64,000 nt of DNA from Dasyornis broadbenti (Eukaryota > Chordata > Aves > Passeriformes > Dasyornithidae), in NCBI GenBank assembly GCA_013397935.1, contig VZRN01004257.1, forward strand, positions 679,874 to 743,873, written 5' to 3'. The translations under genes and the position numbers were made by a program. Shown piece by piece: positions 12,121-23,232 of the stretch; position 1 is the first letter of the stretch; the number at the start of each line of letters is the position of its first letter. The notes under the pieces are model-generated. The model ran no database searches. It saw only the letters and a list, made by a program, of their open reading frames with translations, and was not told where the DNA came from.

Positions 12121-14540
12121 GGACCCCGGTGAGGGGACGAAGTGGCTGCAATGGCACTGAGCTGCTTTGGGCAACGGCAGTCCCAAAAAACGCAGCGGAT
12201 CCAGCGAGCCAGGAGCAGCAAGGCACAAGAGCTGCCTAGGCACAGACTGGCCCGTGGCGTAGCTCAGGCAGAGATCAGGGCTCCCTCTCCAGGAATGGGA
12301 GGAAAGGGGAATGAGGAAGGCTGGGAATATCTTCAAATGTTGTTTGAGGAAGGTTTTGAAATGTGGGAGAACAAAACCTCTGGGTCTTTGTGCAAAGACA
12401 ATTTTAGTAGCCCACAAATAGGAGGTGCCTGCTCAGGCCAAACTTCTCCCATTAATCCAGAGTTCGTCCTTTAATATTAAGTGATAACAGAAGCATTAAA
12501 ATCCAGTGGTTTCCACCGGGAGCACCACATGGGCTCTCCCGGTGACCTAAACAAGTCCCACAGCCCAACAATCCTGTGCTTATCGCAGGCTCCTCTGCTG
12601 TCAGGGGCCCCTCTCATCAGCTGCTTGGTATCTCCTCGAAAATTCAGGGTGAGATCTCCTTGGTAGAAGGAAGGGATTTATTTTCACCGCCTGCTTTTTA
12701 TATTTTCGTCTCCACGCTTCATTCCCTGCCAAGTGCCTCATGCTTGAGTGGAGCTCTTCCTCGCAACTCGCAGAGCTACTTCATTATTGTCCTTTGAAAA
12801 TGTCTTTATAACTCGGCTGCCTGACGGCTGTTGGGCAGCACTTGGGGAGCAGCTCCGATGAAGTGCTGAAAGCATGGTCTGTCACGCTGACCAGCTCTGC
12901 CTGTCATCCGCTCACGTCTCCGAGCCCCTGACAGATGGATCAGGCCATTCCTGAGCGGCTCTGCGTGCTCGTGCCATCATCACTAACACCCATGACCGTT
13001 TTTGCCACCTCATAATTGAGCTTTCAGTGTGTTTTGTTGGTGTGCCGAGGCTCTTTGGCCAGGTGCCACCCCTTTCTTGGCAGTATCGCTGACCAGACAA
13101 AGCGCATGTTGGGCCGTGAGCGCCCGTACATATTTTTCCTTTTGTGGCCACCCTGAGGTTGTTTTTCTCCCGGATGAACAATGAGGATGTTGTGTGAGTG
13201 CCTGTTGGGGTTTGTCAGGGCGGCAGAAGGATGAATACCCCCGGTCCAAGCTGTGCCTGGGAAGCCCATGTGCTGGATCTGGCCTCACCAGGAGGCTCTG
13301 GCACTCCCAGCTCTTTCCCTGTGAGCTCCCAGGTGGCTGTGCTGGTGCTGAGGGGTGCCCGCAGCAATGAGGGGATGTGGGGCAAGAGGGAAATGTGGCT
13401 GGTCCAGGAGATGCACAGGAGAACCACTCTGGTGGTCTGGAGCTCTGTCCCAGCTGTCTCACTCTGTTCTCACCTGATCTTTGTGCACACCTGCAACAGC
13501 GGAACCCGCCCCTGTTTAAAGGGCTGCCTGCCTGAAATAAAGAGTAAATTTAGTGAGACGGATTCTTCCCCTGAGCAAGGTTATTGGCCATTGCTGGGCA
13601 AAAAGGATGCAGTAAATCCAATATCCTGCAAAGCTCTTGGCAGCATGAATTACCTGGGGCGTGGCTTACCAGGACCCTCGGCAAACTTCTTGCTCTCTGG
13701 TTAGTAGGAGGCAGCTTATGGGGACTGCTTGTCCCCCCTGATAAAATAGGGGATATCGGGGGTCTGAAACGGCCCCAGATGCATGCATCCCGTGAAAACA
13801 CTTGTGCGAACCTGCTTACCTGGAAGTTGCAACAGGGAGCAGGAAGTGATGCACAGGACATAATTTCCATTCAGAAATGTTCCCAGCAGTTTCTCCAGAC
13901 CACTCAGGCGAGTTCCAAAAACCTTTCCCAATGTGCTGTAAATTAATTTCTGGTGCAAAATCTCCCTCCACCTAAAAGTACGTGTTAAAGCTGGGTAAGC
14001 ATTTGCCTTTGTTCTTTGCGGCTGTCCTGGTGCTGCAGGAGATGGCAGCGCTGTTCCCAGCCCCCTGGGGAAGGAGGGACATCCTTGAGAGCCGGCAGGG
14101 AGGCACCTGGAAAAGGGCTCCAGCTGCTGGGAGCAGGGACACTCAGGAGTGCTGGCACACCCCTCTGCACACTGCTGAGCACCCCTGCATTTCAGATCGT
14201 AGAGGAAAATGGCAGATTTCACCCCAAAACCCAAGCCTGTAAGGCTTCGTAGCAAAACTGCCTGATTTAGAGTGAAGGTTCTCAACTCTGTGAGCAAAAA
14301 TACACCTGATACCTTAGAGCTGGGGAAACAGGCTGGTCCTGCAGCAAACCAGAGCGGGAGAGAAGCTGGGGAGGGTTTGAGAGGTTAAACAATGCCTGTG
14401 ACTGGGCTGGCCTGGGAAAACAAGCCCCAGCTCAGGGTTTCTCGGGCTGTTCAATCCCAGGTAACAGTGGTTAATTAACACCACAGCCCCAGGCACTCTG
14501 GGTAGGCTCTTCTCAAAGCAAAGCATGGTCCTGTCTCAGA
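12120..14540. other. GC-richer block with long but unconvincing open frames
   Basis: This 2.4-kb block is clearly richer in G and C than its surroundings and therefore carries the longest open frames of the window. The longest, 13716-14297 on the minus strand (193 codons), begins at TTG and contains no methionine codon, so it cannot be a stand-alone protein. The plus-strand frame at 13198-13704 starts at GTG. Neither gives a recognisable domain, and frames overlap on both strands. It could be exonic untranslated sequence, an old retroelement or simply a GC-rich isochore patch. Confidence 0.5.
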
Positions 14541-15164
14541 AATCGCCATTTCCAGAGCCTGGCCAGTTTCTGCACAGTCCGCCAGAGGCCAGTGTTAGTT
14601 GTCCCATCTCCGAGGATCTGTGCGAGTCTCCTTTATTTTGCGTTTCTGTAACGCCTAGGATGAAGGGGTCCTGCCTTGCGAAGGCACATCAGTATAAAAT
14701 AAGGTGTAGAGTAATCAATTTACAGTCCTTTGTCCTCTGAGAGACCTCAAGGATGTGAGGAGACTAACAGGGCACTAATTTCCAAAAAAAAAAAAAAAAA
14801 GACCAAAACGTTTTTAACAGAGTGTATAAATTCAGAGGTCAGCAATATGAGGTGGCAATAGCAGTGGGTTTCTCTGAGGTATTTTGCGTATCTGCCTAAT
14901 GAATGCTTTTCTCTGTGAGCAGCGATCTTTTTCTCCCTTGATCCTCACTATTCCCTCTTGTATGTGATAAGAGGTATTAAAAATAAGCGAGCATGATATG
15001 GCCTTTTGCCATTTCAAGAAGGCTAATTGCTTCCTGATCATTTGATTCCAAGTGAACTAAATAAAAGCTTCTAGATTCTGGAGACATGGATATGACAGCA
15101 GGAAAGGATCACTTTCAGCTGTTTTGCTTCATCTTGCCCTAAAATGCAGTTGGATTAACAAAAA
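14540..15164. other. Non-coding stretch, no gene recognised
   Basis: Anonymous sequence with a 17-base poly-A tract at 14784-14800. No gene or repeat family is recognised. Confidence 0.6.
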
Positions 15165-15189
15165 TTTTTTTTTTTTTTTNTGATGTAAA

Positions 15190-15220
<31 letters not shown>
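15165..15220. repeat. Poly-T tract with a single-N assembly ambiguity
   Basis: Fifteen Ts (15165-15179), one N at 15180, a short TGATGTAAAAAAA interval, then 27 Ts (15194-15220). Both T runs are preceded by a run of As, so the A-then-T pattern occurs twice. Tract length and copy number are uncertain here. Confidence 0.8.
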
Positions 15221-15640
15221 ACCAAGCCCAGTGAATGAGGACTGCAGCACAGCATCTCTTTTAGGGAGAAAGCTCAGTCTTACAGTCTTGATTAAAAATC
15301 TTCTGTTGAAGGATAATTTTTACCTCTCTTGAACAAGGCCTGTATAATTACTGGTTTTGAAACACAGGAAAGCTGGAGCCTTTTCCAAAAATGTTTGAGA
15401 GCATGTTATTTGTCTATTTCTTTTTCAACCACTGAAACCCCTTTCAGATCTTTCTAATGCTCTTTATTTATGTTGGGGTAGTTTGTGAGGCTGGTGAAGG
15501 AACATATGATCACCTCCAGATACAAGAGATGAATGAAGACATCTCAATATTAGAGCTGTATTTAAGACATGAAGTGAAGCAGTACTCAAGATCCTGTAAA
15601 ACTGAAAGATGCAGCAAAGGAACTGCTGTCACAGCTGTGG
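15221..15640. other. Non-coding stretch, no gene recognised
   Basis: Contains an open frame from 15457 whose first 50 or so codons have a protein-like mix of acidic and aliphatic residues. No family is recognised and no paired splice sites are seen. Confidence 0.45.
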
Positions 15641-15945
15641 CTTTGAGGCTGTTTTGGGGTGGTGGGATCTGCAGCGTGGTTCTTGCTCCTGGCCTGTGTG
15701 CTCCAGTCCCTTCCCAGAGGTAAATGTGAGTTTCTGGATGCAGCCAGAGCTGGGAGCAGGGAGATATCTCCCCAGATTGGATTGAGCAGTGGGATTTCTC
15801 CTCAGATCATCCTCTCTCTGTCTGCTTGGTCCTTCCTGGGGCAGGTCCTGTGTGCCAGCCCTGTGTGTAACCCTAATCCTGCCCCTGTCCCAGCTGAGCC
15901 TTGCATTAATCAAAGAAAGAAATAAACGGTGGCCTGTAAACCTTA
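15640..15945 (+). mobile_element. Weak LTR-like or retroelement-derived segment
   Basis: A pyrimidine- and G-rich stretch, compositionally unlike its AT-rich flanks, ends with a polyadenylation signal AATAAA (15921-15926) followed by a GC-richer tail. Such a layout resembles the U3-R part of a decayed retroviral long terminal repeat. I cannot see reliable TG...CA ends or a target-site duplication, and no viral protein sequence adjoins it. It may equally be ordinary GC-rich DNA. Confidence 0.15.
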
Positions 15946-18900
15946 TGAGTACATGAGGAAAGAAAGATTGATAAAAAAGCAGAAACTTCCAGAAAACCCA
16001 CATTCATTTTAGAGTAGTTCATTGCTCGCATTCATCACATCAAAAGTCTTGATGTCATCACTAAGATCACCTGCAGCGCATGCATCGTATTTTCTTAGGG
16101 TATTGACAGGGAAACTTAATTGAGCAGGAATTAGAGATAGGCATTAAAAGTGGAAGAAAGGGCAACTCTGTTGTGCGTGGCAAGGTTCACAAGGACGCCT
16201 CGCCAGCCGTGAGTCTGTGGTGTGTCTGCAGCAGAGTATCCATCATTAAATATGAAGGGGATGCGTTAGTGCCAGAGGGGTGTTACTCACGGGCAGGAGA
16301 AGAACCCAAAAGAATCCCTGTTTCAGGGCTGCTTACCTTCTTTTAATATTTAGATGCCACCCTAAGAGGAGTAAATCTTGAGGCTATCTTGACAAATCTC
16401 ATCTTAAATAGCGTTTTCGCACTCACCTGGTGTGGGACTGCTTGAATTCTCAGCTTCAGGGATAAACCCACAGTTTTTCTCACGCTTGATCTGTAACAGG
16501 TTAAAAGGTTTTGTGCCAAGTGTTTCTGCAAAACTTGCTCAAACTGGTGGGTTGAAAATGAACGTTCTGGGACTCATAATGAATTTTAATCAGGGTTTTT
16601 TAGCTTTGTTCTAAAGGATTTTAAAGTCTTCTCATGGTGTCTTCTCAAGGTTCAGTTGCACAGATTTTGTTTTTTCCTTTTTTGTGGTGAAATGTGAGCA
16701 GATGGTGATGGATTGTCAAAGTTTCCCTGTCCTACACCTTCCACTCCTCTTGTCATTGTCATCTGTGATTTTGATTGCAAACAGCACATCTTTACTTAGC
16801 CAAATGAATGCCTATATTTGGGCAGACAAATGTTTCAATGTTAGATTGGGGTGTGGTTTTCTTTTCTTCCTCTCCTAAATTTACTGGAAAAATGTTGACA
16901 GTACATAACGTTTAGTTAAGTTATTAAAAAAAAAAAAAAAGCCAAACCCACACTACAGCTCTTAGAAGAATGCCGACAAAGATGACCCCTCAAAATCCCT
17001 AATACCAGCAAAATCCCAACCCCTCAAAAAAACAGAATCCAAAAGCAAAACCTCCCAAGCAACTTGTGCTTGTTAACTGCACACAATCCTCTATCAGAAG
17101 GTAGCTATAAATGAAATAGAACTAAAACCTGTTTCAACATGTTTGCCAAGGAACAGGTCACCTCAGTGGTGAAAATGCAATTTCTCACTTGTTACTTCCT
17201 TCAGAAATGGGACGCTTTCATTTAACTGCTCTTCTGTTCTTTTGTCTTCCTCTAGGTAAATTCTTTTATTATTGCTGTGCATTTTAATGACCGTGTGCTG
17301 TGAGGTTTTCTGTGTGGTCGTCATTTAGAGACAGAGAGGAATTTTGTACTGATTTCTTTAGAGCTCCAGGTGGTAACGCCCAAATTCTCTGGGGTCAGGG
17401 GCAGAGGAAACCTAAACTGAAATTTTCTGGTTGCTCTGGTGCCTTTTGAGGAAAAGTGGGGGCACAGTTCCTAGATCCCCCATGCTGCAGAGCAAGGCTG
17501 GAGCCTCCTTGGGAGGTAAGGAGAGGCAGAAAGCTCCCATAACCCCTTCCCTCAGCTCTGTGCCCCAGCCTGGAGGCTTCCCCTGACTGACAGGTTCCTC
17601 CCTTCCAACCGCCATCGAACGTCTGTGACACTCACGATGCCTCAGCTCATTTTCTGCAGCCTGCCTGCTCGAGAGAGCCCACTTGCATTACTGTGAGCTG
17701 CCCAGGAGCCTGACAAGCCTCTTTCCCTGCAGCTTAGTGAAGGAAAAGGGGGGCACATTAGCATACAGTTGTCCTTTGTGCGTGGAAAAACATAATAATC
17801 CTTTTTGTCAGAGCCAGCGCTGCGCAAACGCTCAGAGCCAGGGGTTTATTCTGTCATTGCTTTGCCTGAATAATTGCTATTGCTAATAATGGAAATAACA
17901 TACTCGGGGACTGGGTTACCACGCTGATCATATGGGATTTGTGCAAACTGCTCCTATGGCTCATTTAGTTTGCAAGATTTCACACTCTGTGAATCTTCTC
18001 ACACTCAGTAGGAACTGGCACGGCTCTGCAAAACCATATTAGAGGCAAAGAGGAGCGGTGCAGACACATGAATTGGGGATATCTGCTTGAGACTGGGGCC
18101 CAGGCTTTCAGGGAACAGAGCTGGTGTCAGTGTGGACATTTGAAACGATGCCAGTACAATTTCACCTGATTTTTCTGCTTTTTGAGTTCAATCAAATTAC
18201 TTCTAAGGCTGTGTTATATAAGAATTTATCAATGCAGGTTAAATTGTCTGTTCAGACAAAGTGACCTTCAAGTATCCACTGACATGAATATGCTTTGAAG
18301 CTTCTTTCCACAAAGATATTTTCCCTAATAGTTTTTATTTTGGCAGCAAATTCAGACTGCTGAAGGACTTTGGAGCTGTCCAGCTGATGAAAGCATTCCC
18401 TTTGTCTCATTATTTTTTGAGGCTGGGACAGAAACGCTTTCTTTTAAAAGCAAGTGTGCACACATCCTCTGGATTATTTGATTGTGCATCTGCTCTTTTC
18501 AGTTTCTGCAAATATTTATACAAATCTTCGTGCTTTCCCCTTCACTGTAAAATTTTATTGGGTTGCTAATCCTGATTGTATCTCTTTCACTCTCTTAAGT
18601 CTTCCAAGTCAGGACACAAAAACGTAAGTGGGGAAGGCAAACACTGCACATTTGAGATAGATTCCTGTTTTGTTTTAGCTTGAGTGACAGAAAACAACTG
18701 CCTAATATTTACTGATCTTAAATAGAAACTGATTAGAGGCATTTGAATCTAAAGGTCCAGTTAAGTCTTTTTATTTCTGTATTCTATTAAGCACAGGCTA
18801 TGACAGAAGTGTGCTGGTGGCAGATCAACTGCATTTTTCTAGATAAGAATTGTTCGCTGCAGTATTCAAGCTCCTCCACCATGAGCAGTCACCAGAGCAT

Positions 18901-19231
18901 TTTGATGGCAGGGTGCAAGTCGGGTTGCAGCGATGAGCACTGTGCTCTGGCCCTTGCTGTTAGGGTTCCTCATTCTCGTAATTTTAAAATGTGTGAAGTG
19001 ACCCTGGGCTTTGAGCAGGCATTTACCGTCGTGATTAAAGCAAATACCCTGCTTCTCAATAATCTCTTCCCCAAAGAATCCCCTCAGAGTGCCTTCACGT
19101 CTGTTTCCAGCTCCCTTAGCTCATTAAGTCATATGAATACTCTTCTTAAAATCTGAGATCTTATCTCTTTCCCAGGATGGAGATGGAGGTCCAAACACCA
19201 CAACTTCAGGAAATTCTCTGTAAAAGTAAGC
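15946..19231. other. Non-coding stretch, no gene recognised
   Basis: Includes a 15-base poly-A tract (16926-16940) followed by an A/C-rich, G-poor stretch to about 17065. A GC-richer patch lies at 17390-17640. Short open frames occur throughout with no recognisable product. Confidence 0.6.
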
Positions 19232-19257
19232 TTTTATTTATTTATTTATTTATCTAT

Positions 19258-19301
<44 letters not shown>
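19232..19301. repeat. (TTTA)n microsatellite
   Basis: About 70 bases of near-perfect TTTA repeat with one interruption, where TATC replaces TATT near 19252. It creates an artefactual open frame encoding a repeating Leu-Phe-Ile-Tyr pattern. It is likely to be polymorphic in length. Confidence 0.97.
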
Positions 19302-19302
<1 letters not shown>

Positions 19303-22300
19303 AGAGGAAATCTTAGGATTTACGTACAAGTGAGTTTTATGAAATTATGTTCAAAAGAGCTGGGAATGAGTCAGTCCTTTATTATGACGTCACAATTCAC
19401 AAGTGAATCAAACCCAGTCAGTGCCTCAGGTGTCTCAGGACAGACAGAGTACAGAGGTTTTGCTCTGTTCCTGCTCAGGCACCTGCTGGGTAAAGCCAGT
19501 GTCAGGAATGAATCTTAACTTCAGCAAAACTGGGTGAGCCAGTGGGTGAGAAACCTGAGCTCCAGACAATTCGCTTGGTGGCCTGCCAGGTAAGGGCTGT
19601 AGCTCAGACAGGGACACAGGAGCAGCGACTGAGCTGTCCAGTGCCCCTCTTGCTAATTTAAAATGAGTGCCAGCAGCAGAGGAGCTGTTACATGATCTGT
19701 GACACGGTGAGCAATGAGCGGAGCTGAGCATGTGCCGTGATTTGTTAATGGAAACTTATTTCCTAAGGATCTCCTTAAGTGCAATTGTAGATCCAGGAAG
19801 AAAGGGATAAAAAGGGCAGAGAAAAACTCAGTGCCAGGAATCCCAGAAGATCAGGACCCCAGCTGGTTCAAAGTAATATTTTCTTCTGGCTGGCTGGGAT
19901 CTTGAGCTAGTTTTGATGAATTCTCAGTGCCTGCACCAGAACCAAAGAGCAGCAGTTGCTCAAGTTTGTGTTCCTGGTCCAGAATGTACAGAGCAGATGC
20001 AAGCTGCCTCCTAGGATCTGCAGAGGGACCCCCTGTGTGGGCCACCCTGCTTCTGTACCGTCATGAAATGATTTTTGTAATGATTTTTTGCATTGCAAAG
20101 TCACACGAGGCCTGTTGAGCGTGGAAACTTTGGCTTGTGCCAACAGCGAGCTCCTGGTGGGAATGCACTTCTGTATTTTCCATCCTTCTCCTTCCCTCAC
20201 GGCAGAAATCTGTGCTGTTTCCCTACCAGCTGAGTCCTGTCTGTCCCTGCTAAAAACCTCCACGGTTTTACTTTCAAAACCACCAAAACGCCTCCTGCAG
20301 CTTCTGCTGTCCTCCAAGGCCGAGCCTCCCGTCCTGATAGGCACAGAAGTGCTGTGAGCCAGAAACTGTGGGGCATTAGGGGAGCCTGGTGCACTCAGCG
20401 CGCATCCTGAGCTCACAGGAGATGCATTTAGAGCAAGGTGAGTCTGCAGTCCAAGGCAGGATTGATCAGATTTGAACTCCGTCACCTTTGCTGCCGAGGC
20501 TCAGTGGGTGCTCTGGACCGTTGCTGTGTGTTTCTAACTCTGTGTTTTGATCTCATTTAGAATGTGTTATTAAAGCTTCATTGCCTAGCACTTTTCTTCC
20601 TTGGAATTCGTAAAGACTTCCAGATTCTTGGGTTGGTTTGGTTGGTTTTTGTTTTTCATTTTATTTTTTTTAATTCTTGGCAGAGCTGATGCAGTGTGTG
20701 GGAAATGGGAAAGTGAATCTCTGCTGTTACTGGTTTTAACTGAGTGCTCCGGAGTGTTTGCACCTCACAAAGTAGGAGAGAATGTTGAATTGAATGATTA
20801 TGCAACAGTAAACACATTTTTATATGTGCCTGATTGACTTATTCATATAATTATCCAGAATACCAAGACTCTTTTACCCAAATTCCTTTGGATGAGTTTA
20901 GAAAAGAGCAAATTATAAATTTCTCCATTCTCGAAGTCTGTTTATTGCCTAAATTCTCTATTTTATGGTCAACATTTGCACAAGGGTTGGGTTGCTTTAC
21001 TGAACTTTATTTACTTTATTGTGCTTTCTAGAAATAGTTTAGGTTCCATAATCTCTATTTTCAGAAATATTGGTGTCAATTTTAATTTTCTTGTTTTAGT
21101 TTCATATTGGCAGACATAAACATGCTATCATTGTGGCCAGGACTGCCTGGCTTACCCACTGCCCGTATTATCAGAAGTCTTGTAAGAGGAACATACCTGC
21201 CACAGCTCTGACTTGGCCAATTTTTGCTTTTGGAGTAATACTTAAAACAGGAGAAAAGGAAAAAAAAAAAAAAGAAGTGGAGTAGGCACCTGCTTGAGGA
21301 CTCCTGTGTGTATTATCCCTCTTTTAGGATCTGTTATTTGCATGACTCTTACGCAAAGAGGGAGCCAGTTGTGACACGAGATGACAAAGTGCCGCGGAAT
21401 TCAGCAGCATGTGACAACATCAACAAGCAGAGGACTGATCTGTTGTTTTTCAGTGGCGCTACGGCTGACAAGCAACCCCAGAGCTTTCCCTAGGGAAGCC
21501 TGTCCTTTCTGTGAGATGCAATTGATTTAATCCTTGAATGCAACTCTCTCTCCTGACAAACACCGTCGGTCACGTGCGTTTCCAGCGTGCGGAGCCGGCT
21601 TTCCTGGGCATCATTTGTGCCTGGAAAAAGGGATGGTGGCGAAGGACGTCATACACGGCCCTGAGACTCATCTCCTCTTGATAAATATGAAATGATTTAG
21701 CTCTGGAGGCTGAAAAATCCCAAACTGTTCCTGCATTTCCACCTCAATTTCTACAGCCATTCCTCTCCTTCCTTAAAATTGATATTTTATACAAGAAGCT
21801 TGGTTGTAACTTCAAAAACAATTCAAATTCTCTTGTTTTAGGCAGGAGTCTCAAGCACCTGGATGAACACACCTACAGATACTTAGGTACACATCAGTTT
21901 TGAAAACCAAGGAATCTGGGTGATTTTCAGGCAGTTTTACGACTCCAAAGTGCCCTAAATTCACTGCTTTGAACAGGCAGCTTTCCTCTTCTGCATGGTT
22001 TCTTACTGAAGCAATGTGTGGTTGTACCAATTACTTGGCAGAATTCTTTCGAGCTGCTGTTAATATGAAACTTTTATTAGTAGGTCAGTCCTTTTGCTTT
22101 CACAGCTCAGTTGTGAAAGACATGTAAATATCATTTTTCTGCCACGCCTTTTCTTGGTCTTCCGCAAAAATCAAGGGTAGCAGAAGAAAACTTTGTGTGT
22201 GACTCAAGCTAATGAAAGGTGAATCCGTCCTAATACCCTGAGGAGATTCACATGGATGTAACAGGGAAAGCACAAAAAGGTTTCATTTCTATTTAAAGGA

Positions 22301-23137
22301 AAAATAATCAAAGAGCAAATAAACTATCACAACAAATATGTTTTACAATATTCTGTAAAATAGTCTTAAATGCTCCCGAAGTTCAAGTTCTTTCATTTCA
22401 CCAGATCTTTTGCATTTTGCATGGCTCTGTAGCTGAGAAACATTCTTTTGTTAACGTAACCTCAATGCTGAAGTAAACCACGCCACAAAGCCCTCAGTAT
22501 TCCTGTAGCTCGGGCAACAAACCCAGAACACACTAGCACTGATTTACCATGGTTCTAATCAGCATTTCGCACATGGAAAACTCACCATGTGTTTCAGAAC
22601 CCTTTGACACTCATCTCTTTCTAATACAAGTGCCTGTTTCTCCCTCTGCTGGTTTCAGAATAAACGCCTTGTCAAAAAAAGAATTAGATTTTGACAGCTT
22701 TTTTCCAATGGTTAATTGAGGTGATAGATACACTTGACATTTATCTCAGCGCAGAAAAGAAGATTAAGACATATTTTTCTCCGTGCATTCTCTGTATTAG
22801 AGGAGGTCACTTTCCAGGGTCTTTTTAATATGCCTGTGCAATTAATAGTGGTGATAATTCCGCTCCATATCACAACCTCTTTAAAGTTCTCTTTCAAACT
22901 GACAGATAAAACTCTCTCTTCTGTACATAGGACTTGAATTAGACTAATCTTTTTTTTTCTAGTTTGCCCTGCAGGCCTTCCCCCCTCACAGTCCTGAAAA
23001 TTAATACTGCCTGAAAAACACAAAGGCTATGGTGCTTAGCTCACTTAGTTCAAAGAAAACGAAAAAAAAGAGGGGGAAAAAAAAAAAAAAAGAGTCATAT
23101 TTCAGTTTCCTTTAATTATTCCCAGTAAATTTTTGAG
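19302..23137. other. Non-coding stretch, no gene recognised
   Basis: A GC-richer segment (about 19400-20500) carries overlapping frames on both strands and is followed by AT-rich sequence. There is a perfect POU octamer ATTTGCAT at 21336-21343 and poly-A tracts at 21260-21273 and 23077-23091. No gene is recognised. Confidence 0.6.
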
Positions 23138-23139
23138 GG

Positions 23140-23232
23140 CGTCCCCCCGAATTGTTACTTTCGCGGTAATGCGATTTGAGCGCTCCCCTTGCTCGGTGTC
23201 CGATCGCGTTGTGCGGGGCTCTCTGCTCCTCG
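23140..23232. promoter_or_regulatory. Very small CpG-dense patch
   Basis: Twelve CpG dinucleotides fall within 93 bases (starting at 23140, 23148, 23162, 23164, 23172, 23181, 23194, 23201, 23205, 23207, 23214 and 23231). The flanks have almost none. It is too short for a standard CpG island, but this level of retention implies low germline methylation or recent insertion of CpG-rich DNA. It could be a cryptic promoter, a binding site for an unmethylated-CpG protein, or a fragment of a mobile element. No TATA box or transcript feature is evident. Confidence 0.4.

Noticed and set aside
13198..13704. 168-codon plus-strand open frame
   Set aside because: Begins at GTG, overlaps open frames on the other strand, has no recognisable family and shares the GC-rich composition effect.
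13716..14297. Longest open frame in the window (193 codons, minus strand)
   Set aside because: It starts at TTG, contains no methionine codon, lies in a GC-rich block where stops are rarer, and shows no recognisable domain.
19177..19518. 113-codon frame with a repeating Leu-Phe-Ile-Tyr stretch
   Set aside because: The repetitive peptide is produced by the (TTTA)n microsatellite.
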